This document shows, in pieces, positions 31,001 to 41,595 of a DNA stretch of 64,000 nucleotides (position 1 is the first letter of the stretch; every line of letters begins with the position of its first letter). The notes beneath the pieces were generated by a model. It did no database searches. It saw nothing but the letters and a program-made list of their open reading frames with translations, and was not told the origin of the DNA. Origin of the DNA: Bacteroidota bacterium. Lineage in GTDB: Bacteria > Bacteroidota > Bacteroidia > Chitinophagales > Chitinophagaceae. Both the position numbers and the translations under genes were made by a program. The stretch covers positions 62,001-126,000 of the forward strand of contig CANJPH010000002.1 in the NCBI GenBank assembly GCA_947476145.1. The letters run 5' to 3'.

Positions 31001-31150
31001 GCCATTAGCTTGGGGGCAGCGGCTACCAGTCGCAAACCATTGGGAACCGTAATTGTAGGCGGCTTATTATTTTCATTAGTACTTACCTTGTTTGTAATCC
31101 CTTCGGTATACACTTATGTTTCAAGTAAACATCGAAAACAAGTTGATTAA
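28094..31150 (+). CDS. Efflux RND transporter permease, HAE1/AcrB-like
   Basis: MNISELSLKRPVLATVMNIAIIIFGLVGF, LVVDDGIVVTENIFRKLEEG, GLVTKNGILIVEFAN. Confidence 0.96.
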   Translation: MNISELSLKRPVLATVMNIAIIIFGLVGFSFLALREYPAIDPPIIMVQTNYTGANAEVIQSQITEPLEKAINGIPGIKTINSSSAVGNSNITVEFNLGVNLETAANDVRDKVSQAQRALPQDLSSPPVVSKADASDFILMLTVRSKTKGLLELTEYAENVLQQRFQTIDEVSNVGVRGKRQSMRIYPNASLLNAYGIAFNDIQAALNKENVELPAGGINGNKSDFVIRTLGRLTKESDFRNVILKEDANGMVRLGDVAKVELGPEQEDQGTYFNGVPVVMLTVSPQPGANQINIADEFYKRLEEVKKQNKSDIEFAIPIDNTLNVRRALSEVKETIVISFGLVVLVIFFFFRNWLIAIRPLIDIPISLIATFFIMYLAGFSINVLTLLAIVLATGLVVDDGIVVTENIFRKLEEGLSLRDAAREGSKEIFFAVISTSITLAVVFMPVIFLEGFVGSLFKEFGVVVAGAVLVSAFVSLTITPVLNVYLNRKDGAHGKFYERTEPFFRGMENGYKNLLNGFLKVRWVAWAIVIACVGIIFVLGKTIQSELAPLEDKGSIRISMNGAEGTSYEDMKGDLLKAIKIMQDSFPEQAYTWGSVPGYGGGSGNSSASGRLGLVDKSDRKRTQSQIAMDLNKKMKRFKNVRVFAVEEQTISVGMMSRGSLPVQFIIQNLDFQKIRTVIPKFLDAARKDKTFQNVDVNLKFNKPELDLSIDRMRVRDLGLTTTDVAQALQAAFSGARSAYFIMNDRQYQVITQVPRSERNEPTDINKIYVRNNKGENIPISSVLVTEENSNPPNLYHYNRFNAATVSASLAEGKTIGDGVAAMERIAKEQLDESFQTALSGPSRDFKESSSNTSQALLLALILIYLVLAAQFESFTDPFIIMITVPLALAGALLCLWLFGQTLNIFSQIGIIMLIGLVTKNGILIVEFANKKREAGLPIKEAVLVAAAQRFRPILMTSLATALGALPIAISLGAAATSRKPLGTVIVGGLLFSLVLTLFVIPSVYTYVSSKHRKQVD

Positions 31151-31160
31151 ATCTTATAAA

Positions 31161-31196
31161 ATAAAAGAAGAATGAAGTGATTCATTCTTCTTTTAT
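31161..31196. terminator. Bidirectional hairpin terminator between convergent genes
   Basis: ATAAAAGAAGAATGAA-GTGA-TTCATTCTTCTTTTAT, 16 bp perfect; contains the hydrolase stop codon. Confidence 0.75.
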
Positions 31197-32185
31197 TGTT
31201 TTATGATCACATTTTTTATAAAATCCTTGGTTTCTTTTTCTACTGACGCTATATCTTTTGAAACAATGGGAGAAGCCAATACATGATTTCCTGCATTGGG
31301 AATGGCAATCGCTTTTTTTAAATTTTCAGCTGTGCTTATGGAGGAGAACATTTTTTTAATAGCACTTACTTTTACAACCTTATCTTGGTTGGCTTCGTCT
31401 TTATAGTAGTATAATACGAGTGTGGGTTGATGTACTTTTTGAAAAGTTTCCTTGGTCATGGTTGCTTCCATTAAATTTTGAAGTTCAACCGTAGACTCCA
31501 TTCGGTAATGGGTATTCCAATATTTTGGATATTCCGAATTTTTAAATGGAATATTGGCATAGTTCCCGCCTTTCACAGCCCTTGCAATTTGTAAACCCCA
31601 AGGGTTGTTTAATAAGGGCGCGGCAGCATTGTTAATTTCAATATTGGGTGAATACATGATAAGTCCAGCAATTTCTGGAAAAGCGGCTGCCAATTGTAAA
31701 GACAAGGTTCCGCCGGTGGAAGTACTTATTAAGATTACTTTCTTTCCTAATTTTTTCCCAATCGCATAAGCTTGTTTTGCAGACTCCCAATATTTTTCCG
31801 CAGTTAAATTCATTAGGTCTTCAGTCGTATCAATACCATGTTCAGCGAGTCTAGCTAAATATAAATTGCAATGAAATGCTTTGGCAATATTTTCATGTAC
31901 AGGTGCGCCTTCCATTTGGCTTGCACTAAAACCATGTAAGTAAACAATGGCATATTCCGTTGCCTGATGTAAACTATCGGCCCATATAATCCTAGCTTCA
32001 TTATTTGCCTTTAGACGATGTTGTTTTTCACCAACCTGCACTAAGCTATCTAAATTAACATGATCTGAAATATTGGGAAGTGTATTATTAAAGCTAGCAG
32101 GACTAGGATGTGGTCCTAGTAAGTATCCAACTGCAAGTAATATGATAATAACACCTATTATTTTTAGGAAGCGCATACTATTCAT
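31193..32185 (-). CDS. Alpha/beta hydrolase
   Basis: YAIVYLHGFSASQMEG, ILISTSTGGTLSLQLA nucleophile elbow, C-terminal NAGNHV His. Confidence 0.85.
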   Translation of the reverse strand: MNSMRFLKIIGVIIILLAVGYLLGPHPSPASFNNTLPNISDHVNLDSLVQVGEKQHRLKANNEARIIWADSLHQATEYAIVYLHGFSASQMEGAPVHENIAKAFHCNLYLARLAEHGIDTTEDLMNLTAEKYWESAKQAYAIGKKLGKKVILISTSTGGTLSLQLAAAFPEIAGLIMYSPNIEINNAAAPLLNNPWGLQIARAVKGGNYANIPFKNSEYPKYWNTHYRMESTVELQNLMEATMTKETFQKVHQPTLVLYYYKDEANQDKVVKVSAIKKMFSSISTAENLKKAIAIPNAGNHVLASPIVSKDIASVEKETKDFIKNVIIKQ

Positions 32186-32263
32186 TAATTTATTGATAAA
32201 GCTAACTTATTCGCTAATGAATAAAAAATATTTTGCGTACCTTGATATACTAAAAAGCCTCCT

Positions 32264-33352
32264 ATGACCAATCAAAGATTTTTATCCCTAGATGTATTTA
32301 GGGGTATGACCATTTGCTTGATGATTATTGTCAATACTCCTGGAGATGGCGCTGCTACTTTTGCACCGTTCTTACACGCGCAGTGGAATGGCTTTACACC
32401 AACTGATTTAGTTTTTCCTTCTTTCTTATTTGCTGTTGGAAATGCAATGAGTTTTGTCCTGCCAAAATGGGAAAAGCTCCCCAATCGTACCGTCCTTTTT
32501 AGAATTTTTAAAAGAACTGCGCTTATATTTTTAATAGGCTACTTAATGTATTGGTTTCCATTTACTGGGCCAGTTGCAGCTACTAGAATCTTGGGTGTAC
32601 TCCAACGTATTGCTTTGTGTTACGGCATTGGATCCATCATTGCTCACTATATGCATGAGCGCGTTGTTATGGTTTTGTCTGCCATTTTATTATTGACGTA
32701 TTGGTATATAATTATGCATTTTGGTGTTGATGGGCAAGAACTAACCATGACGGGTAATGCAGGCTTTTTGTTTGACAAATGGTTGATGGGTGAAGCGCAT
32801 ATGTATCATGGCGAAGGCCTTGCATTTGATCCCGAAGGATGGTTAAGCACTTTGCCGTCCATTGTTAATGTGCTCATAGGATTTATAGTAGGTAAGTTTA
32901 TTCAAGAAAAAGGGAAAACCTATGAAGGGCTAACTCATTTATTAATGTGGGGTGCCGGGTTTATATTTTTAGGATTTATGTGGAATTATCAGTTTCCAAT
33001 TAACAAAAAATTATGGTCTAGTAGCTTTGTCATGTTAACGGTGGGGTTGGATATGGTGATTATTGGAACCATCATATATCGCATTGAATTGCAACGTCAA
33101 TTACAATTTTCAGGCTTTTTTGAGGTTTTTGGTAAGAATCCTTTGGTCATTTATTTATGCTCAGAATTGCTCCTTACTGTTTTAAACCTGGTTCAGGTGG
33201 GGGATATGACCTTATTTAGCTGGATTTTTAAGCATGGATTCTCCTTTTTTGCCCCTTATTGGGCCTCTTTAGCCTTTGCGGTTTCTTATATGTTGGTTTG
33301 CTGGCTATTGGGTTATATATTAAATAAATATAAAATATATATAAGGGTGTAA
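32264..33352 (+). CDS. Heparan-alpha-glucosaminide N-acetyltransferase/NagX-like (DUF5009) membrane protein
   Basis: RFLSLDVFRGMTICLMIIVNTPG...FTPTDLVFPSFLFAVGNAMSF and multiple TM segments. Confidence 0.85.
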   Translation: MTNQRFLSLDVFRGMTICLMIIVNTPGDGAATFAPFLHAQWNGFTPTDLVFPSFLFAVGNAMSFVLPKWEKLPNRTVLFRIFKRTALIFLIGYLMYWFPFTGPVAATRILGVLQRIALCYGIGSIIAHYMHERVVMVLSAILLLTYWYIIMHFGVDGQELTMTGNAGFLFDKWLMGEAHMYHGEGLAFDPEGWLSTLPSIVNVLIGFIVGKFIQEKGKTYEGLTHLLMWGAGFIFLGFMWNYQFPINKKLWSSSFVMLTVGLDMVIIGTIIYRIELQRQLQFSGFFEVFGKNPLVIYLCSELLLTVLNLVQVGDMTLFSWIFKHGFSFFAPYWASLAFAVSYMLVCWLLGYILNKYKIYIRV

Positions 33353-33403
33353 ATCTATTCAATCCTTTTTCCCCTTTTGTTTTTTTTAGGACTGTAAACG
33401 GCG

Positions 33404-33411
33404 TACCTTTG
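33404..33411 (+). promoter_or_regulatory. Putative Bacteroidota promoter -7 element for typA
   Basis: TACCTTTG matches TAnnTTTG, 18 nt upstream of typA start. Confidence 0.55.
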
Positions 33412-33428
33412 CAGCCTCAAAACAGTAC

Positions 33429-35231
33429 ATGGAAATAAGAAACATCGCTATTATCGCTCACGTTGACCACGGTAAAACAACCTTGGTGGACAGAATTTTA
33501 CACGCAACTAAGGTATTCAGAGATAACCAAGAAACTGGGGATCTAATTATGGATAGCAACGAATTAGAGCGTGAAAGAGGAATTACCATCTTAAGTAAGA
33601 ACGCTTCTGTAACTTATAAAGACGTTAAGATTAACGTAATTGATACCCCTGGTCACTCTGACTTTGGCGGTGAGGTAGAGCGTGTATTAAAAATGGCAGA
33701 CGGTGTTTGTTTGTTAGTGGATGCTTTTGAAGGCCCTATGCCTCAAACAAGATTTGTATTACAAAAAGCTTTGCAATTAAATTTAAAGCCAATTGTAATT
33801 ATTAATAAAGTAGATAAAGAAAACTGTCGTCCTGACGAAGTACATGATGCTGTTTTTGAATTGTTCTTTAATTTGGATGCAACTGAAGAACAATTAAACT
33901 TCCCTACTTTTTATGGTAGCGGAAAAAATGGTTGGTTTAATGATAGCTTAACACAATGTGAAGATATTTTTCCTTTAATGGATGGTATCTTAAAATATGT
34001 ACCAGGCCCAGACGTGAAGGAAGGTCATACACAAATGCAAATCACTTCATTGGATTATTCTTCTTTCTTGGGTCGTATTGCCATTGGTAAAGTAGAAAGA
34101 GGTACGATTAAAGAAGGTCAAAATATTGTTTTAGTGCAAGCGGACGGAAGCATTAAAAAGAATAAAGTAAAAGAATTATACGTTTTTGAAGGAATGGGCA
34201 AGCGTAAAGTTACAGAAGTAGTTTCTGGTGACTTATGTGCTGTGGTTGGTTTAGAGGAATTTAATATTGGTGATACGATTGCAGATCCTGAAAATCCAGA
34301 AGCCTTACCTATTATTAGTGTAGACGAACCTACCATGAGTATGACCTTTAGTATTAACAACTCACCTTTCTTTGGTAAGGAAGGAAAGTTTGTAACCTCT
34401 CGACATATTCGTGATCGTTTAATGAAAGAAACTGAAAAGAATTTGGCATTGCGTGTGGAAGAAACAGATAGTGCAGATAGTTTCTTGGTATTTGGTCGTG
34501 GTATTTTGCATTTAGGGGTATTGGTGGAAACCATGCGTCGTGAAGGATATGAGTTAACTGTTGGAAATCCACAAGTATTAGTGAAAGACATAGATGGCAA
34601 AAAACATGAGCCATTTGAAATATTGGTAGTAGATGTACCCGCTGATTTTAGCGGTAAAGTAATTGACTTAGTAACCCAAAAGAAGGGCGAAATGTTAATT
34701 ATGGAATCTAAGGGTACCATGCAACATTTAGAATTTGATATTCCTTCAAGAGGATTGATTGGCTTGCGTTCTCAAATGTTAACACAAACTGCAGGTGAAG
34801 CTGTAATGGCGCACCGCTTTAATGAATACAAGCCTTGGAAAGGCCAAATTCCTGGAAGAAGCAATGGTGTATTGGTTGCTAAAGGCGGCGGCACTACAAC
34901 GGCTTACTCTATTGACAAATTACAAGACAGAGGTCGTTTCTTTATTGAACCAGGTGATGAAGTGTATGCAGGTCAAATTTTGGCAGAGCACATTAAGCCA
35001 GGTGATTTAAACATTAACGCCGTGGAGATGAAAAAATTAACCAACCACCGCGCCAGCGGTAGTGATGATAGTGTTCGTATCACTCCAAAAATTCAATATA
35101 CATTGGAAGAATGTATGGAGTATATTCAGTTTGATGAGTGTATTGAAGTAACCCCTAAATCGGTTCGTATGCGTAAGTCAATGCTCGATGAGAACGAACG
35201 TAGCAAAGCTGCAAAGACAAATAACAATTAG
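33429..35231 (+). CDS. typA: Translational GTPase TypA/BipA
   Basis: IRNIAIIAHVDHGKTTLVDRILHAT, NVIDTPGHSDFGGEVERVL, NKVDK, SRGLIGLRSQMLT. Confidence 0.97.
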   Translation: MEIRNIAIIAHVDHGKTTLVDRILHATKVFRDNQETGDLIMDSNELERERGITILSKNASVTYKDVKINVIDTPGHSDFGGEVERVLKMADGVCLLVDAFEGPMPQTRFVLQKALQLNLKPIVIINKVDKENCRPDEVHDAVFELFFNLDATEEQLNFPTFYGSGKNGWFNDSLTQCEDIFPLMDGILKYVPGPDVKEGHTQMQITSLDYSSFLGRIAIGKVERGTIKEGQNIVLVQADGSIKKNKVKELYVFEGMGKRKVTEVVSGDLCAVVGLEEFNIGDTIADPENPEALPIISVDEPTMSMTFSINNSPFFGKEGKFVTSRHIRDRLMKETEKNLALRVEETDSADSFLVFGRGILHLGVLVETMRREGYELTVGNPQVLVKDIDGKKHEPFEILVVDVPADFSGKVIDLVTQKKGEMLIMESKGTMQHLEFDIPSRGLIGLRSQMLTQTAGEAVMAHRFNEYKPWKGQIPGRSNGVLVAKGGGTTTAYSIDKLQDRGRFFIEPGDEVYAGQILAEHIKPGDLNINAVEMKKLTNHRASGSDDSVRITPKIQYTLEECMEYIQFDECIEVTPKSVRMRKSMLDENERSKAAKTNNN

Positions 35232-35252
35232 AATAAACTAGTTTCAAATAGT

Positions 35253-35285
35253 AAAGGCCTGCGAATTTCGCAGGCCTTTTTTTTA
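35253..35285. terminator. Bidirectional terminator between typA and obg
   Basis: AAAGGCCTGCGAA-T-TTCGCAGGCCTTT followed by a T-run. Confidence 0.9.
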
Positions 35286-35303
35286 ATTTTTTTATTCAAA
35301 TAA

Positions 35304-36305
35304 TTAAATAGGTTTATTCAATGCGCTCCAGAGCATATCTTTTAATTCGACTAAGTTTTTATTAATCGCAGAGGAGATAAATATATGCGGGATGTTTTCT
35401 GGTAATTCTTTCTCAATGGCTTCTGTTAACTCTTCATCTAATAAATCTGATTTACTAATCGCAATAATAAATTCCTTTTGAAGTAATTCGGGATTGAATT
35501 CGTTTAATTCATTTTTTAAAATTTCGAATTCTTTTTTATGATCATTAGAATCGGCAGGAATCAAGAATAACAAAACCGCATTGCGCTCAATATGCCTTAG
35601 AAATCTATGTCCTAAGCCTTTTCCTTCGGCAGCGCCTTCGATAATTCCTGGCAAATCGGCAATACAAAAGGAACGGTTGTCACGATAGGCTACCATGCCT
35701 AATTGAGGTGTCAAAGTGGTAAATGCGTAATTGGCAATTTTTGGTTTTGCTGCGGTGATGGAAGACAATAAGGTGGACTTACCAGCATTCGGAAATCCAA
35801 CCAATCCCACATCGGCTAATACTTTTAATTCAATTTGTTTCCATCCTTCAACACCATCCTCACCGGGTTGTGCATATTCAGGAACCTGTTGGGTGGGTGT
35901 TGCAAAATTACTATTGCCCAGACCTCCACGTCCTCCTTTTAGAAAAATAAACTCTTGACCGTCTAGTAAAATTTCGGCTTCAATCTTCCCTGTTATTTCG
36001 TCTCTTGCAATAGTGCCTAATGGAACTTCAATAATGATATCTTTTCCATCTTTACCCGTGCAATTATTTTTACTTCCATTCTCACCATCCTCTGCAATTA
36101 CATTTTTATGATAACGTAAATGCAATAATGTCCAAAGCTGACTATTTCCTCTTAAAATTACATGACCCCCTCGGCCGCCATCCCCGCCATCGGGTCCACC
36201 TTTTGCTGTTAATTTATTACGCAAAAAATGTTTACAGCCCGCGCCACCATGACCACTGTGGGCGAAAATTCGGATGTAATCAATAAAATTATTTCTTTCT
36301 GACAC
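35304..36305 (-). CDS. obgE: GTPase Obg/CgtA
   Basis: [23 protein letters not shown]...[58 protein letters not shown]. Confidence 0.96.
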   Translation of the reverse strand: MSERNNFIDYIRIFAHSGHGGAGCKHFLRNKLTAKGGPDGGDGGRGGHVILRGNSQLWTLLHLRYHKNVIAEDGENGSKNNCTGKDGKDIIIEVPLGTIARDEITGKIEAEILLDGQEFIFLKGGRGGLGNSNFATPTQQVPEYAQPGEDGVEGWKQIELKVLADVGLVGFPNAGKSTLLSSITAAKPKIANYAFTTLTPQLGMVAYRDNRSFCIADLPGIIEGAAEGKGLGHRFLRHIERNAVLLFLIPADSNDHKKEFEILKNELNEFNPELLQKEFIIAISKSDLLDEELTEAIEKELPENIPHIFISSAINKNLVELKDMLWSALNKPI

Positions 36306-36332
36306 GATATAAGATTAGGCGCAAAGTTAATC

Positions 36333-36929
36333 TTATTTATTGGCCTTTAAGCCATCAATTAAAATAGCCACCATGTTTTGTTCTAACTCTTGGGCAGTAA
36401 TTTTTTTTGTAGAACGGTGCCAGCTTTCAATACCACTTACGGCATGTAAGAAAATTAATACCACTGTAGGGGCATCAATGGCTTTAATTTCTTTATTCCT
36501 AATACCTTCTTCTATAATAGCAGCTAAACGCTTTCTATACACTCTTCTTTGATTTTGGTAATTGGATAAATAGGGATCTGATAAGTGTTTCCATTCTCTA
36601 TCACTTACGTATACCTCTTCGTAATGATGAATCATTTCACTAATATGGAAGCGAAGAATCTTTTCCATCTTTTGTAAGGAGGGGATAGACTCTGATTCAA
36701 TTTCATCTAGTTTCAACACAAACTTATTGGCAACACTAAAAACCAATTCGTGTAATAATTCACTCTTTGATTTGATGTGATTATATAAACTTGCTGCTTC
36801 CACACCCACTGCCTCGGCTAAATCACGCATACTGGCGGCCTTGTATCCTTTTTCTCTAAAAAGGGTAGCTGCTTTACTCACTATCACGTCTTTGCGGGAT
36901 AGATTTTTTTCGGTTTTAATTCTGGCCAT
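36333..36929 (-). CDS. TetR/AcrR family transcriptional regulator
   Basis: SKAATLFREKGYKAASMRDLAEAVGVEAASLYNHIKSKSELL; start placed at MARIKTEKN (36929) rather than 36986. Confidence 0.9.
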   Translation of the reverse strand: MARIKTEKNLSRKDVIVSKAATLFREKGYKAASMRDLAEAVGVEAASLYNHIKSKSELLHELVFSVANKFVLKLDEIESESIPSLQKMEKILRFHISEMIHHYEEVYVSDREWKHLSDPYLSNYQNQRRVYRKRLAAIIEEGIRNKEIKAIDAPTVVLIFLHAVSGIESWHRSTKKITAQELEQNMVAILIDGLKANK

Positions 36930-37125
36930 AGTGGGTATTTTATTACTTGTTAGTACAAATTTACGCTTTTGAACCTTTAAAATCATTTAATTTTTTAAAA
37001 AAAATGACATTTTTGTTAGTTTTATGATTGTCAAGCACTTAGGGAAAACAGGAGGATAGATTGCTTCAGCTTAGTTAGTTCACTTTAAAATTCGTAGTTT
37101 CGCGCCTATAAAAATACCTAATAAA

Positions 37126-38046
37126 ATGTCTTTAGTAGTTGTCGGCTCCATGGCTTTTGATGCCATTGAAACTCCCTTTGGGAAAAGTGATAAAATAATT
37201 GGTGGTGCAGCAACCTATATTGCTTGGTGTGCATCTAATTTTACACCCGTGAAACAAATTTCGGTAGTGGGTGGTGACTTTCCTCAATCTGAGTTAGATG
37301 CCTTAACCAATCGTGGAGTAAACTTAGAAGGGGTACAAATTAAAAAAGACGAGAAGACATTTTTCTGGAGTGGTAAATATCATTTAGATATGAACACGCG
37401 TGATACTTTAGAAACACAATTAAATGTATTGGAAAATTTCCAACCAGTGGTTCCAGAAAGTTATCAGGATTGTGAAATTTTAATGTTAGGTAATTTAGTC
37501 CCTGGTGTACAAAGTAGTGTGATTAAGCAAATGAAGAATCGTCCTAAATTAATCGTGATGGATACGATGAATTTTTGGATGGAAATTATGTTAGATGATT
37601 TATTACACACTATTAGCTTAGTGGACGTGTTAATGGTAAACGATAGTGAAGCCCGTCAATTAAGTGGTGAATATAGTTTAGTGAAAGCGGCTAAAAAAAT
37701 CATGGCCATGGGTCCAAAGTATTTGATTATTAAAAAAGGAGAACATGGTGCCTTATTATTCCACGAGAACGAAGTATTCTTTGCACCTGCATTGCCTTTG
37801 GAAGAAGTATTTGATCCAACCGGTGCTGGTGATACCTTTGCAGGTGGCTTTGTAGCGCACTTAGCAAGGACCAAGAATTTCTCATTTGAAAATATGAAGT
37901 CAGCTATTATTTTAGGTAGCGCTATGGCGAGTTTCTGTGTTGAAAAATTTGGCACACAGCGTTTAACTGAAATTAATATGGAAGACATAAAAGGGCGCGT
38001 ACAATCGTTTGTTTCTTTAGTGAACTTTGATATTGAATTAGTTTAA
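37126..38046 (+). CDS. PfkB family carbohydrate/nucleoside kinase
   Basis: VVGSMAFDAIETP..., FDPTGAGDTFAGGFVAHLA PfkB signature. Confidence 0.9.
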   Translation: MSLVVVGSMAFDAIETPFGKSDKIIGGAATYIAWCASNFTPVKQISVVGGDFPQSELDALTNRGVNLEGVQIKKDEKTFFWSGKYHLDMNTRDTLETQLNVLENFQPVVPESYQDCEILMLGNLVPGVQSSVIKQMKNRPKLIVMDTMNFWMEIMLDDLLHTISLVDVLMVNDSEARQLSGEYSLVKAAKKIMAMGPKYLIIKKGEHGALLFHENEVFFAPALPLEEVFDPTGAGDTFAGGFVAHLARTKNFSFENMKSAIILGSAMASFCVEKFGTQRLTEINMEDIKGRVQSFVSLVNFDIELV

Positions 38047-38132
38047 TTTGGTGAAGTGATTCTATCCAATTAATTTTGTGTAACAATGATTAAAAATAAA
38101 CATACAAAACAAATTAAAAAACCACGCTAAGC

Positions 38133-38201
38133 GGAAGGTCTGATTGTTTGTATGCGAATAAATATACTCAGAAGCCTTCCAAGAAATTGGAAGGCTTCTT
38201 T
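38133..38201 (+). promoter_or_regulatory. Candidate antiterminator/terminator leader upstream of asd
   Basis: Terminator GAAGCCTTCC-AAGAAATT-GGAAGGCTTC-TTT (38171-38201) whose 5' arm can alternatively pair with GGAAGGTCTGA at 38133-38143. Confidence 0.6.
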
Positions 38202-38237
38202 ACTTAATAGGAGTCGTTAAAATGTAAAATATATAAA

Positions 38238-39236
38238 ATGAAAGTTGCAGTTGTTGGTGCCACAGGGCTAGTAGGTACAAAAATGTTACAAGTATTAGCA
38301 GAAAGAAATTTTCCCGTAACGGAATTAATCCCAGTAGCATCGGCACGCTCTGTAGGGAAGGAAGTGGTGTTTAAGGGGAAGGCCTATAAAGTAGTAGGCA
38401 TGGAAGAAGGCATTGCTGCTATGCCAGCGGTGGCTATTTTTTCTGCTGGTGGTAGTACTTCTACCCAGTGGGCGCCAAAGTTTGCTGAAGCAGGTATTCG
38501 TGTTATTGACAATTCTTCGGCTTGGAGAATGGATCCTACAAAAAAATTAATTGTGCCGGAAGTGAATGCAAGTGTATTAACAGCTGAGGACATGATTATT
38601 GCCAATCCAAACTGTTCTACCATACAGATGGTTGTGGCATTACAACCCTTGCATACAAAATATAAAATTAAAAGAGTGGTGGTGAGCACCTATCAAAGTG
38701 TAACAGGAACAGGTAAGCAAGCCGTGGATCAATTAATGGAAGAGCGCGCTGGTAATAAATTGGTAGCAGAACAGATGGCCTATAAATATCAGATTGATTT
38801 AAATGCGATTCCTCAAATTGATGTATTCTTAGAAAATGGATATACCAAAGAGGAAATGAAGATGGTAAAAGAAACTTGCAAAATTATGCAGGATGATACA
38901 ATCAAAGTTACAGCAACAACGGTGCGTATTCCAGTAATGGGAGGACATAGCGAAAGTGTAAATGTTGAATTTGAAAATGAGTTTGATTTGAAAGAACTCA
39001 TTGCAGCATTAGCGGCAGCTCCAGGGGTGGTCGTACAACAAGACGATGCTGCTCAGTTTTATCCAATGCCTTTATGGGCACATGAAAAAGACGAAGTATT
39101 TGTGGGACGTTTACGAAGAGACGAAACGCAAGCAAAAACTTTAAATATGTGGATTGTGAGTGACAACTTGCGCAAAGGCGCTGCAACCAATGCAGTTCAA
39201 ATTGCGGAGTACTTGGCTGCTCAAGGGATTATTTAA
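38238..39236 (+). CDS. asd: Aspartate-semialdehyde dehydrogenase
   Basis: MKVAVVGATGLVGTKMLQVLAERNFPV, NPNCSTIQMVVALQPLH catalytic Cys, VSTYQSVTGTGKQAVDQL. Confidence 0.95.
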   Translation: MKVAVVGATGLVGTKMLQVLAERNFPVTELIPVASARSVGKEVVFKGKAYKVVGMEEGIAAMPAVAIFSAGGSTSTQWAPKFAEAGIRVIDNSSAWRMDPTKKLIVPEVNASVLTAEDMIIANPNCSTIQMVVALQPLHTKYKIKRVVVSTYQSVTGTGKQAVDQLMEERAGNKLVAEQMAYKYQIDLNAIPQIDVFLENGYTKEEMKMVKETCKIMQDDTIKVTATTVRIPVMGGHSESVNVEFENEFDLKELIAALAAAPGVVVQQDDAAQFYPMPLWAHEKDEVFVGRLRRDETQAKTLNMWIVSDNLRKGAATNAVQIAEYLAAQGII

Positions 39237-39297
39237 GTCTATTCACTTTTTTAAGAACCCAAATGCATTTTATTCTTCTCTATCGTCATGGCCGCTA

Positions 39298-39382
39298 AAA
39301 AATATAAATAAGAACTAAAAGTTTGAACTCGCACTTCGTGCTCAGACATGCAGACTTTATTAACGTTCTAATTTATATTTTT
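39298..39382. repeat. Structured inverted-repeat element between asd and ligA
   Basis: AAAAATATAAATAAGAAC (39298-39315) vs GTTCTAATTTATATTTTT (39365-39382), 17/18 complementary; inner GTTTGA...GCAC-TTC-GTGC-TCAGAC hairpin. Confidence 0.65.
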
Positions 39383-39429
39383 CTTTACGCTATGACTCAA
39401 AGTTCAGAATCAAAAATGTATTTGGCTTC

Positions 39430-41526
<2,097 letters not shown>

Positions 41527-41595
41527 CTAAAATACAAATAGTTTTATTCTTTTATTTCGTATTTTGGCATTCGATTGCTTTTATTTTGAATTATT

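Noticed and set aside
28094-31150. RND adaptor-permease pair as a novel efflux system
   Set aside because: Standard adaptor + HAE1-type permease; absence of an adjacent TolC-type gene is common.
38047-38237. tRNA or known riboswitch (lysine, SAM) upstream of asd
   Set aside because: No cloverleaf and no recognised aptamer motifs; kept only as a candidate attenuator.
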